A stretch of DNA of 64,000 bases, from NCBI RefSeq assembly GCF_004791165.1, contig NZ_SRUZ01000001.1, forward strand, positions 1,160,382 through 1,224,381, given 5' to 3'. The translations under genes and the position numbers were made by a program. This document shows, in pieces, positions 1 through 7,958 of this stretch. This DNA is from Mesorhizobium sp. M8A.F.Ca.ET.218.01.1.1. GTDB taxonomy: Bacteria; Pseudomonadota; Alphaproteobacteria; Rhizobiales; Rhizobiaceae. How positions within the stretch are numbered: the first letter of the stretch is position 1; each line of letters begins with the position of its first letter. The notes below the pieces were generated by a model that was not told the DNA's origin, did not search any database, and saw nothing but the letters and a program-made list of their open reading frames with translations.

Positions 1-349
1 CGTCGCCTTCTGGGTGCCGACGCCGCTCAACATCATCGATCTGCTCGACCTGATGGCGACTACCGGCTACCTGCCGAACATCGAACGCGGCCCCGGCCGC
101 CACGGCATTTCCAATGCGTTCTTCCTCTATGTCCGTGATCCCGACAATCATCGCATCGAGATCTACTGTTCGGACTACCAGACGGTCGATCCCGACCTCG
201 AGCCGATCAAATGGGATTTGAAGGACCCGCAGCGCCAGACGTTGTGGGGCGCGCCGGCACCGAAAAGCTGGTTCGAGGAGGGCAGTGTCTTTGCGGGCGC
301 CACAGTGCGCCAGCCGGATCTGACGGCCTCGCCGATCATCGCGCCGTGA
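1..349 (+). CDS. hpaD: Homoprotocatechuate 2,3-dioxygenase, C-terminal part (5' end outside window)
   Basis: Extradiol ring-cleavage dioxygenase of the vicinal-oxygen-chelate fold, which opens 3,4-dihydroxyphenylacetate in the meta-cleavage pathway. The reading frame is open from base 2 and only the last ~115 residues are present. They carry the FLYVRDPDNHRIEIYCSDY block, in which the Glu of HRIEIY is the expected third Fe(II)/Mn(II) ligand, followed by the long HpaD-type tail ending in the PKSWFEEGS region. The assignment to homoprotocatechuate rather than another catechol rests on this tail and on the hpaH-like gene two places downstream. The active-site histidines lie mostly outside the window and cannot be checked. 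Confidence 0.8.
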   Translation, partial: VAFWVPTPLNIIDLLDLMATTGYLPNIERGPGRHGISNAFFLYVRDPDNHRIEIYCSDYQTVDPDLEPIKWDLKDPQRQTLWGAPAPKSWFEEGSVFAGATVRQPDLTASPIIAP

Positions 350-382
350 AGGGCTATTGGGAGATGTCGGCGTTCTGTCGCC

Positions 383-549
383 CCCCCCTCTGTCCTGCCG
401 GACATCTCCCCCACTTGGGGGGAGATTGGCTGGCATCCCTGCCTTCGCCAATTTTCAACCCAATTTTCAACGATGCAAGAGAGGCGCCGACGGCGCGGCC
501 GGCTGATCTCCCCCCTTGTGGGGGAGATGTCCGGCAGGACAGAGGGGGG
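383..549. repeat. Palindromic intergenic element (44-bp inverted arms)
   Basis: Two 44-bp arms at 383-426 and 506-549 are reverse complements except for a few central bases, separated by 79 bp. The outer 32 bp of each arm match perfectly and contain the core CTGCCGGACATCTCCCCC. This resembles RIME-type intergenic mosaic elements of rhizobia, which can fold into a long hairpin. It lies in the 250-bp gap between hpaD and the next gene of the same operon. Confidence 0.75.
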
Positions 550-599
550 CGCCGTAGAACTCGGCGATTCCGGTCGGCAAATAGAACCGGAGCCGGAGC

Positions 600-1469
600 A
601 TGAGCACCCGCCTCGCCACCTTCACCGTCAACGGCAAGACGCGCTATGGCGCCGTCACGAGCAAGGGTGTCGTCGACCTGTCGGCCCGCCACAGCCAATG
701 GCCGACATTGCGCGAGGTCATCGAGGCCGGCGCCCTGCGGCGCCTGGCGGAAGAGGCGGAGGCCTTCGCCCCCGATTTCCCGCTCGACGCCATCACCTAC
801 GACATCCCCATTCCCTCCCCGGAAAAAATCATCTGCGTCGGCGTCAACTATCCCGACCGCAACGAGGAGTACAAGGACGGGCAGGCAGCTCCCGCCAACC
901 CCTCGCTGTTCATCCGTTTTCCGCGCTCTTTCGTCGGTCATGGCGCGCCGCTGGTGCGGCCGCCGGAATCACCACAGCTCGACTACGAGGGCGAAATCGT
1001 CATCGTCATCGGCAAGCCCGGCCGGCGCATCGCCGAGGCCGATGCGCTGGACCACATCGCCGCCCTGTCGCTGTGCAACGAAGGCACCATCCGCGACTGG
1101 GTGCGGCACGCCAAGTTCAACGTCACGCAAGGCAAGAACTTCGAGCGCACCGGCTCGATCGGCCCGTGGCTGGTGCCGTTCACGGACGAGGCGCAGATCG
1201 CCGACATCGCGCTGACCACCCGCGTCAATGGCGAGGCGCGCCAGCAGGACCGCACCAGCCGGATGATCTTTTCCTTCCGCAAGATCATCAATTACATCTC
1301 GACCTTCACCACGCTGGTGCCGGGCGATATCATCGTCACCGGTACACCGACCGGCTCCGGCGCCCGCTTCGACCCGCCGATCTGGCTGAAACCGGGCGAT
1401 GTGATCGAAGTCGAGGCCGACGGCATCGGCGTGCTCAGAAACGGTGTCGTCGACGAGGCAACAGCATGA
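600..1469 (+). CDS. Fumarylacetoacetate hydrolase-family protein, likely homoprotocatechuate-pathway decarboxylase/isomerase (HpaG-type)
   Basis: 289-residue FAH-fold enzyme. The expected acidic metal ligands are in the block LDYEGEIVIVIG (about residues 122-133), and the C-terminal signature GDIIVTGTPTGSG is present. HpaG-type members of this fold decarboxylate 5-oxopent-3-ene-1,2,5-tricarboxylate and isomerise the product. The role is inferred mainly from its position between hpaD and hpaH. The ATG is preceded by a GGAG about 8 nt upstream. Its stop overlaps the next start as ATGA, so it is translationally coupled to hpaH. A generic acylpyruvase or other FAH hydrolase cannot be excluded from sequence alone. 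Confidence 0.75.
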   Translation: MSTRLATFTVNGKTRYGAVTSKGVVDLSARHSQWPTLREVIEAGALRRLAEEAEAFAPDFPLDAITYDIPIPSPEKIICVGVNYPDRNEEYKDGQAAPANPSLFIRFPRSFVGHGAPLVRPPESPQLDYEGEIVIVIGKPGRRIAEADALDHIAALSLCNEGTIRDWVRHAKFNVTQGKNFERTGSIGPWLVPFTDEAQIADIALTTRVNGEARQQDRTSRMIFSFRKIINYISTFTTLVPGDIIVTGTPTGSGARFDPPIWLKPGDVIEVEADGIGVLRNGVVDEATA

Positions 1470-2272
1470 CCCCAAGCCAGGTGGAAGACGCCGCCAACCG
1501 GCTGTTCGAGGCCGAGCGTTCGCGCCGCCAGATCCGGCTGCTCAGCCTCGATTTTCCCGAGGCGACGATGGAGGATGCCTACCGCGTCCAGGCGGCGCTG
1601 GTGAAGCGCAAGACCGTTGCCGGGCTGAAGCCGAAGGGCTGGAAGATCGGCCTGACCTCCAAGGCGATGCAATATGCGCTGGCCATCGACACGCCGGATT
1701 CGGGCGTGCTCTTCGACGACATGTTCTTCAGCGACGGCGCGGCCATTGCCGCCGGCCGTTTCATCCAGCCGCGCGTCGAGGCCGAGATCGCCTTCGTCAT
1801 GAAGGCGCCGCTTAAGGGGCCTGGGGTGAGCGTCTTAGACGTGCTCAACGCAACGGACTACATCACGCCGGCGCTGGAAATCCTGGACACGCGCATCGAG
1901 CGCATCAATGCCGAGACCAAGAAGGCGCGCACCTTCTTCGACACCATATCCGACAATGCAGCCAATGCCGGCATCGTCATCGGCGGGCGGCCGCAGCGGC
2001 CCGATGAAGCCGACATGCGCTGGATCGGCGCCATCGTCTCGCGCAATGCCGAGGTCGAGGAGACCGGGCTCGGCGCCGGCGTGCTCAACCATCCGGCCAT
2101 GGGCGTGGCCTGGCTGGCCGACCGGCTCGCCCGCTACGGCCTATCGATCGCGGCCGGCGAAGTGGTTCTCTCTGGGTCCTTCGTGCGGCCCGTGGAGGCA
2201 AGGCCCGGCGACACGATCGTCGCCGATTTCGGCAGTTCGGGAACGGTCAGCATCCATTTTTCGAAAGGCTGA
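1466..2272 (+). CDS. hpaH: 2-oxo-hept-3-ene-1,7-dioate hydratase
   Basis: 268-residue hydratase of the MhpD/HpaH family, which adds water to 2-oxo-hepta-dienedioate before the HpaI aldolase step. Diagnostic blocks are GWKIGLTSKAMQ (about residues 58-69), PRVEAEIAFVM with the acidic metal ligands, NAANAGIVIGG, and the C-terminal GEVVLSGSFVRPVEARPGD. Length is typical for the family. The start is the ATG that overlaps the upstream stop (ATGA); longer in-frame extensions upstream are only the antisense-free shadow of the preceding gene. No hpaI follows: the next gene is convergent. Confidence 0.85.
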   Translation: MTPSQVEDAANRLFEAERSRRQIRLLSLDFPEATMEDAYRVQAALVKRKTVAGLKPKGWKIGLTSKAMQYALAIDTPDSGVLFDDMFFSDGAAIAAGRFIQPRVEAEIAFVMKAPLKGPGVSVLDVLNATDYITPALEILDTRIERINAETKKARTFFDTISDNAANAGIVIGGRPQRPDEADMRWIGAIVSRNAEVEETGLGAGVLNHPAMGVAWLADRLARYGLSIAAGEVVLSGSFVRPVEARPGDTIVADFGSSGTVSIHFSKG

Positions 2273-2296
2273 CGGTTTCCCGCCAGCCATGCCGCC

Positions 2297-3319
2297 TCAT
2301 TTGTCGCGCAAATAGGCCGCTATCACATCGGCGGCGATGTTCGACATGCGCAGGCCGACTTCGCGGGTGATGTCGCCCTCGACGCGGCTTTGCACCCAGC
2401 CCAGAAACGCGAAGGCCCGCAGCGCGGCGAACAGCGGCAGCGCAGCGATGTCCTGCGCGGTCAACTCCCGCTGCTGCCGGTAGCCGTCGAGCAGCGAGGC
2501 CTCGATCAGCGGATAGAGCGGCTCGTCTCGGTTCTGGTAGAGCGCAACCGCAAGGTCGTACATGTGCCAGCCAAAGCCGCAATCATCGAAGTCGATGATG
2601 CGCACGGCACCGTCATGGATCAGCACGTTCTCGCGCACCAGATCGGCGTGGATGATGCCGAAGTTGCGGGCGCTGTGTTCGTGTTCCGACAGCGCCTTCA
2701 CGGCCTTTTCCCGCGCCCGGAAAACCAGCTCGCGGCGCGCGCCGTCGAGGAAGGGTGAGGTCTCGAAGCGTCCCCAAATCGGCGCCGCGCCGAAGAAACC
2801 GTCCAAGTCCCAGGCATGGCGGGTGAAGCCTGAAGGCGGCGACCACGTGGCGGTGACATTGTGCATGTGGGCGATGCATCGCCCGATCTCCCTGAACACC
2901 TGCTCCAACTGTTCCGGCGTATGGTCCAGCGGTACGCCGCGCGCGCCGATGGCGCGGCCCTCGAGCCAGCTCAGGCAATCGACCTGGCGTGGTTGCGTCA
3001 AAGCCGCGGTCCCGACGAGCACGAACGGGTCGCCGGCCTGCGTTGCGATCGGAGACGGGGTGGCGACGCCGGCGGCTTGCAGAAAGCCCATCCATTGCAG
3101 TTCACCGCGCAGCGCGGCATCCGTGTGGTAGCCAAGCCGATGCACACGCATCACGGCCGGCCGGCCATCGGAAAGGTGGATCCGGAAGACCGCATTCTCG
3201 CGGTATTTCAAGAGCTCCGGCTCACCGCCGCGAACGCCCCAATGATCCAGCGCGCGTCTGGCAAGGTCGGTGACATCAGCTGCCGTTTCGGGCCCCGCAT
3301 GCGTCGAGACGGCGTTCAC
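2297..3319 (-). CDS. APH-family small-molecule kinase (hydroxylysine-kinase/homoserine-kinase-II-like)
   Basis: 340-residue protein-kinase-fold phosphotransferase. The catalytic loop HADLVRENVLI (about residues 224-234) supplies the Brenner Asp and Asn, and IIDFDDCGFG supplies the DFG-like Mg2+ ligand. The N-lobe block YRENAVFRIHL fits an APH nucleotide loop. GTG start: its GTGA overlaps the stop of the upstream PLP enzyme, and it is the last gene of the operon. In animals an APH kinase (hydroxylysine kinase) makes the substrate for an AGXT2L phospho-lyase; the same pair is adjacent here. I infer phosphorylation of a hydroxylated amine or amino acid. Antibiotic resistance is unlikely in this context. 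Confidence 0.75.
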   Translation of the reverse strand: MNAVSTHAGPETAADVTDLARRALDHWGVRGGEPELLKYRENAVFRIHLSDGRPAVMRVHRLGYHTDAALRGELQWMGFLQAAGVATPSPIATQAGDPFVLVGTAALTQPRQVDCLSWLEGRAIGARGVPLDHTPEQLEQVFREIGRCIAHMHNVTATWSPPSGFTRHAWDLDGFFGAAPIWGRFETSPFLDGARRELVFRAREKAVKALSEHEHSARNFGIIHADLVRENVLIHDGAVRIIDFDDCGFGWHMYDLAVALYQNRDEPLYPLIEASLLDGYRQQRELTAQDIAALPLFAALRAFAFLGWVQSRVEGDITREVGLRMSNIAADVIAAYLRDK

Positions 3320-4647
3320 GCCGGCACTCCGCCGACTTCGCCGAGCACATCGTCGAGCGTTTCGATCAGCAGATCCGCATTGGCGCGGGAGAAGGGCATT
3401 GGCGGGCGTATCTTGAGCACATTGCCGTGGATGCCGGTCTTGCCCATCAGCACGCCACGGTCGCGCATCGCGTTGATGACGCGGCCGGCGATGTCGGGCG
3501 CCGGCTCGCGTGTCTTGCGGTCGTGAACCAGTTCGGCGCCGAAGAACAGCCCGGCGCCCCTGACCTCGCCGATCGATTCATGACGATCGGCCAGTGGCCG
3601 CAGCAGGCCGAGCGCATAGGCGCCGACGTCGCGCGCATTGGCGACGAGGTTCTCGTCTTCCAGGACATCGAGGACCGCATTGGCCACGGCGCAGGAGACC
3701 GGATTGCCGCCAAAGGTGTTGAAGTAGCGGAAGGCGTCGCGGAAGGTCGCCAATATGTCTCGAGTGGTGACGACAGCGGCGACCGGGTGGCCGTTGCCCA
3801 TCGGTTTGCCCATGGTGACGATGTCGGGGACGAAACCGGCGCGCTGATGACCCCAGAAATGGCTGCCGGTGCGGCCGAAACCGGGCTGTACCTCGTCGGC
3901 GATCATCAGACCGCCGGCTTCGCGTACCGCCGATATGGCGTCATCGAAAAAGCCGTTCGGGAGTGCTGGAAAGCCCTCATTGGCGAGCAGCGGGCAGAGG
4001 ATCATGCCGGAAAGGCCGATGCCGTCTCTGGCCAGCGAGGCGATCGCCTCGCGCACGGCATCGCCGAAGGCCTTGCCATTGGCCATCGCATCGGGATGGC
4101 GATAGCTGTCGGGGGCCGGCACCAGCCTGACATGGTGGGCGCGGCCGCCGACCGGCGGCATGCGGGTTGAGAGTTGCGAAACGGCTGCGGTGTTGCCGTG
4201 ATAGGTGGCGTCGGTGGCGATGATGCCCATCTGGCCGGAGACCGCCTGCGCCATGCGCAGCGCGATGTCGTTGGCCTCGCTGCCGGTGCAGGTCAGGATG
4301 GCGGTGGAGAGGCTGGCATCGAAGGTAGCGGTCAGCCGCTCTACATAATCGAGGATCGCGGTGTGGAGATAGCGCGTGTGGGTGTTGAGCAGGCTCGACT
4401 GCCGGCACAGCGCCTCGACCACATGCGGGTGACAATGGCCGACATGGGCGACATTGTTATAGGCGTCGAGATATTTGCGGCCATCGGCGTCGTAGAGCCA
4501 GACACCCTCGCCGCGTACAAGATGCACGGGCTCGTCATAGAACAGTTGCGATTTCGCGCCGAGCAGCCGGCCACGCCGGCTAACCAGTGTTTCTCCAGCG
4601 AGTTCTTGCCGCGATTGGGCCATCGGTGTACCAAAACTCCGTTGCAT
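3316..4647 (-). CDS. Class-III PLP enzyme, AGXT2L-like (aminotransferase or phospho-lyase)
   Basis: 443-residue fold-type I PLP enzyme. It has LTCTGSEANDIALRMA (phosphate-binding region), the Asp in GGLMIADEVQPGFGRTG, and the Schiff-base Lys in DIVTMGKPMGNGHP (about residue 290). The N-terminal block YLDAYNNVAHVGHCHP and the HTRYLH motif are typical of the AGXT2L branch, which includes ethanolamine-phosphate and 5-phosphohydroxylysine phospho-lyases as well as transaminases. The start ATG has GAAGG 8 nt upstream and lies 3 bp after the preceding stop; the end overlaps the kinase by 4 bp. Adjacency to the kinase favours phospho-lyase activity, but this is inference. Confidence 0.8.
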   Translation of the reverse strand: MQRSFGTPMAQSRQELAGETLVSRRGRLLGAKSQLFYDEPVHLVRGEGVWLYDADGRKYLDAYNNVAHVGHCHPHVVEALCRQSSLLNTHTRYLHTAILDYVERLTATFDASLSTAILTCTGSEANDIALRMAQAVSGQMGIIATDATYHGNTAAVSQLSTRMPPVGGRAHHVRLVPAPDSYRHPDAMANGKAFGDAVREAIASLARDGIGLSGMILCPLLANEGFPALPNGFFDDAISAVREAGGLMIADEVQPGFGRTGSHFWGHQRAGFVPDIVTMGKPMGNGHPVAAVVTTRDILATFRDAFRYFNTFGGNPVSCAVANAVLDVLEDENLVANARDVGAYALGLLRPLADRHESIGEVRGAGLFFGAELVHDRKTREPAPDIAGRVINAMRDRGVLMGKTGIHGNVLKIRPPMPFSRANADLLIETLDDVLGEVGGVPA

Positions 4648-4650
4648 GCG

Positions 4651-6000
4651 TCAGACCTTCGACAGGCCTGCGTCGATCGCCTCACCGATCCCGGTGACGT
4701 CGGCGGCGCTGATGATGAGCGGTGGCGACAGGATGATGTTGTTTCCGGAGACGCGCAGCATGACGCCGGCTTCGTAGGCCGCCTCCGAAACGACAGCCAT
4801 GGTCTTCTTGTCGGCGGGCTTCTTCGTCGCGCGGTCGGCAACCAGTTCCACCGCCGCCATCAGGCCCTTGTACCTGACATCGCCAACGATCGCGTGCTTG
4901 GCCTTCAAACCTTCGAGGACCGCCGCCAGTTCTGCGCCGCGCGCGGCCGCGTTTTCGTCGAGGCGAAGCCGTTTGGTCTCGGCCAAGGCCGCCAACCCGG
5001 CCGCGCAGCCGACCGGATGGCCGGAATAGGTGTAGCCGTGGCCGATCGCGCCGAAGCTGGTCTTGTCGGCCTCGAATACGTCAGCAACCTTGGCGCCGAT
5101 CAAGGTGGCACCGAGCGGGAAATAACCCGAGGTGATCGCCTTGGCGATGGTCATGAAATCCGGCTTCACGCCGGACAGCCGCGACCCGGACCACGCGCCG
5201 GTGCGGCCGAAGCCCGTGACCACCTCGTCGGCGATCAGCAGGATTTCGTGGCGATCGCAGATTTCCCGCACCAGCGGCATGAAACTTTCATGTGGAACGA
5301 TGACCCCGCCCGCGCCAAGCACAGGCTCCATGATGAAGGCAGCGATCGTGTCGCCGCCCTGGAAGGCGATCTCGTCCTCCAGCGCCTTGGCGCACAGCTT
5401 CGCCAGCCGCGCCGGATCGGTCTCGTCGAACGGGTTGCGGAAGGTCCAGGGTGCGGGAATGTGGAAGACGCCGGGCAGCAGCGGTTCGTAATTGCGGCGG
5501 AAATTGGCGTTGCCATTGACCGAGGCACCGCCGAAATGCGTGCCGTGATAGCCCTTCTTCAAGGCGAGGAACTTGGTGCGGTCGCCCTGGCCGCGGATCT
5601 TCCAATATTGCCTCGCCAGCCGCAGCGCGGTTTCGACCGAATCCGAGCCGCCCGAAGTGAAGAAGGTGCGCACCATGCCTTCCGGCGCGAACCATTCCGC
5701 AAGTTCGTAGGCGAGTTCGATCGACGGTCCGGTCGAGGTGCCGCGAAAGCCGGAGTAGTAAGGCAGTGCGCCGAGCTGGTCGGCGATGGCTTTCTTGATC
5801 GGATCGCAGCTGTAGCCGAGATTGACGTTCCACAGGCCGCCGACGGCGTCGAGCACGGTGTTGCCGGCGATGTCGGTGACCATGACGCCCTCGCCCTTCA
5901 TGATCACCTTGGGCGGATTGGCCCGCAACTCGGCCGGATGCGCCATCGGGTGCCAGATCGGCCTGGCGTTGGTCTCGGTGAGGAAATTGATGTCACGCAT
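4651..6000 (-). CDS. Class-III omega-aminotransferase (beta-alanine/omega-amino acid:pyruvate type)
   Basis: 449-residue PLP aminotransferase with WHPMAHP near the N-terminus, TSGGSDSVETALRLAR, LLIADEVVTGFGRTG and Schiff-base Lys in MTIAKAITSGYFPLGA. These blocks match the omega-amino acid:pyruvate group more closely than the neighbouring AGXT2L-like protein, so the operon holds two non-redundant class-III enzymes. The ATG at 6000 is chosen because GGAG sits 8 nt upstream; an in-frame TTG at 6015 is less likely. It would convert a terminal amine to an aldehyde for the divergently encoded aldehyde dehydrogenase; the natural substrate is not shown by the sequence. Confidence 0.85.
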   Translation of the reverse strand: MRDINFLTETNARPIWHPMAHPAELRANPPKVIMKGEGVMVTDIAGNTVLDAVGGLWNVNLGYSCDPIKKAIADQLGALPYYSGFRGTSTGPSIELAYELAEWFAPEGMVRTFFTSGGSDSVETALRLARQYWKIRGQGDRTKFLALKKGYHGTHFGGASVNGNANFRRNYEPLLPGVFHIPAPWTFRNPFDETDPARLAKLCAKALEDEIAFQGGDTIAAFIMEPVLGAGGVIVPHESFMPLVREICDRHEILLIADEVVTGFGRTGAWSGSRLSGVKPDFMTIAKAITSGYFPLGATLIGAKVADVFEADKTSFGAIGHGYTYSGHPVGCAAGLAALAETKRLRLDENAAARGAELAAVLEGLKAKHAIVGDVRYKGLMAAVELVADRATKKPADKKTMAVVSEAAYEAGVMLRVSGNNIILSPPLIISAADVTGIGEAIDAGLSKV

Positions 6001-6021
6001 CACAAGGCTCCGCAAATGGTC

Positions 6022-6690
6022 TCAGGCAGCTGGGACGAGGTCGAAATGGGCGAGGGCTTCGGCATAGGACTGGGCCGGCCGGGCAACGTCGAAATGGACC
6101 GTTCGCATGCCGGCGGCGCGTCCGCCTTCGAAATTGCGCAACTGGTCGTCGACGAACACGCAGGCGCCGGCCGGCAGGCCGAGCGCCTCGGTGATGAAGC
6201 CATAGGCGCGCGGGTCGGGTTTGAGGATGCCGGTATAGGTAGCGTCGACGATGACGTCGAACAGGCCAAGCAGCGGCAACCGGCGGCGAAAGTCGGCGCC
6301 GTAGAACAGGTCGAGTTCATTGGACAGGATCGCCAGGCGAAATCCCGCCGCGTGGACGGCGCGGATAGCGCTGATGGCTTCCGGCCGCACCACCTTTTCG
6401 GGCTGGGCGCCACGCGCGCGCTGGACGAAGGTTTCCATCGCCTGCCAGTCCTCGCCTACGAGCCGGCCGACCTCGCTGGTACGCGTGCGCCAATAGTCGC
6501 GCTCGGTGATCTCGTCGGCCTGCATGGAACGCCACAGCGGATCGCTGCCGGGATCGAACGGGCCGAGCCACTGCAGCGTTCCGGGCTTCAGTCCCAACGC
6601 CTGTTCGGTCAAGGCGTGCGTCTCGAACAGCGTGCGGGTGACGACACCGCCGAAATCGAGCACCAGGGCCTGGGCGGGAACGGCGCTCAC
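6022..6690 (-). CDS. HAD-superfamily hydrolase (HAD-IA)
   Basis: 222-residue HAD hydrolase. Motif I is VLDFGGVV near the N-terminus: the nucleophile Asp is present but the second Asp of DxD is replaced by Gly, as in YihX-like members. Motif II is AILSNEL, motif III/IV the KPDPRAYGFI and VFVDDQLRN blocks, and a cap domain of about 80 residues lies between. It starts with GTG overlapping the preceding stop (GTGA). The position beside an APH kinase and PLP enzymes suggests it acts on a phosphorylated intermediate, but a dehalogenase-type activity cannot be excluded. Confidence 0.8.
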   Translation of the reverse strand: MSAVPAQALVLDFGGVVTRTLFETHALTEQALGLKPGTLQWLGPFDPGSDPLWRSMQADEITERDYWRTRTSEVGRLVGEDWQAMETFVQRARGAQPEKVVRPEAISAIRAVHAAGFRLAILSNELDLFYGADFRRRLPLLGLFDVIVDATYTGILKPDPRAYGFITEALGLPAGACVFVDDQLRNFEGGRAAGMRTVHFDVARPAQSYAEALAHFDLVPAA

Positions 6691-7958
6691 GCCGCGACCT
6701 CCTTGGCCGGGGCACCGCGCGGGATGATGCCTTCCTCGACCCAGCGGTCGAAGATTTCCAGCGCCTTGCCGACAAAGTCGTCGCTGTTGATATGGGCGTC
6801 GATCTCGTGGAACTCGACCCCGGCGGGAATGCCCTTGCGCATTTCATCGACAAAGGCGGCAAGCGCTTCGGGTTCATAAAGCGGCTCGCCCTGCGTGTCC
6901 CATTCCTGGATACCCCGGGAAGGCAGGATGAAGGCAGAGCGCCCTTTCGAGGCGGCGAGCTTCCCGGCGATGGTCCGGGCGACCTCGCGGCGGTCATCCG
7001 CATCGACGGTAACCGAGGCAATCAGCCTGTTGTGGGCGTGGAACGGGCGTTCGGAAAATTTAGCCGGCAAATCCTGCCAGGTCGGCAGGTCGACCATGTC
7101 GATCGCGCCGGGTGCCGCGATCTGCGGGATGCCGCGGGCGCCGGCATTCTCAAGCCGGTCGGCGCCGGAGCTGACGACGGAGCCGGCCAGATGGTTGGTG
7201 ATCTCCTGCAGGCTGAAATCGAACACCGCGCAGAAATGATCCTGGCCGGCGATCGATTCGAAGGCGCGGCCGCCCATGCCGGTGGTGTGGAAGACGGCGA
7301 CGTCATAGCCGCGCCGTTCCAGCGCCGGCTTCAGCGTCTTCATGTAGCGCAGGCAGGAGCTGCCGAGCGAGGTCATGCCGACGGTCGGGCCTTTCGCCGG
7401 CGCGGAGGCGCGGGTTTCAAGCATCATCTTCGTCGCGCCGACGACCGCGCCGCAGGCCTGCGACAGGACGAGCTTGCAAATGGTGTTGAGGCCGTAGAGC
7501 CCGCCCGCCCAGAGGATCATCATCAGGTCTGGCGCGACCCGCTCGGGCGGGATCAGATGCGAATAGGCGATGGTCGAGACGACGAATTTCGGCACGCCGA
7601 GCGGCAGGCAAAGCGCGACATCGAGCGCCAGATCGGTTCCCATCGAGCCGCCTATAGCGATGAAGGCGTCGATCTCGCCGTCTTGCTGGAGCTTGCGCAC
7701 CAGTTGCACGGCACCGCCCGCCATCAGCGTCATGGCGGTGTTCTCATCGCCGCTGGAGATGATCTCGGCGATGGTGACATCCACGGCGCGGGCGACCGCG
7801 TGCTTGTCGTGATCGGGGCTGTAGGGCGGGTCGCCCAGCACGCTGACATCCAGCATAACGGCGCTGCCGCCCGATGCCTCGATGCATGCTTTCATGAACA
7901 GCAGTTCTTCGGCCTTGGTATCGCCGGTGCCGATGACCAGAATGCGGGGTTCGGACAT
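6687..7958 (-). CDS. Tm-1-like ATP-binding domain protein (UPF0261)
   Basis: 423-residue protein of the UPF0261/Tm-1-N family, recognised from the N-terminal RILVIGTGDTKAEELLFM, the GGSMGTDLALDVALCLPLG segment and the central KGPTVGMTSLGSS-to-FHTTGMGGRAFE region. The tomato Tm-1 N-terminal domain binds ATP and blocks tobamovirus replicase; the role of the bacterial proteins is unknown. Starts at the ATG overlapping the IclR stop (TGATG) and ends in a GTGA overlap with the HAD gene. Bacterial relatives are usually followed by a TIM-barrel partner; here that partner is absent and a HAD gene follows. Confidence 0.85.
   Translation of the reverse strand: MSEPRILVIGTGDTKAEELLFMKACIEASGGSAVMLDVSVLGDPPYSPDHDKHAVARAVDVTIAEIISSGDENTAMTLMAGGAVQLVRKLQQDGEIDAFIAIGGSMGTDLALDVALCLPLGVPKFVVSTIAYSHLIPPERVAPDLMMILWAGGLYGLNTICKLVLSQACGAVVGATKMMLETRASAPAKGPTVGMTSLGSSCLRYMKTLKPALERRGYDVAVFHTTGMGGRAFESIAGQDHFCAVFDFSLQEITNHLAGSVVSSGADRLENAGARGIPQIAAPGAIDMVDLPTWQDLPAKFSERPFHAHNRLIASVTVDADDRREVARTIAGKLAASKGRSAFILPSRGIQEWDTQGEPLYEPEALAAFVDEMRKGIPAGVEFHEIDAHINSDDFVGKALEIFDRWVEEGIIPRGAPAKEVAA

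Noticed and set aside
473..1465. N-terminal extension of hpaH by about 330 codons
   Set aside because: The extension runs through the palindromic element and the whole upstream FAH gene in another frame; the ATGA overlap gives a family-length hpaH.
2297..3319. Aminoglycoside resistance kinase
   Set aside because: The APH fold is shared with metabolic kinases; 4-bp overlap with a PLP enzyme in a catabolic operon points to metabolism.
4174..6879. 901-codon open frame on the + strand
   Set aside because: Antisense to two class-III PLP enzymes and the HAD gene, all with full motif sets; the + strand translation has no recognisable domain.
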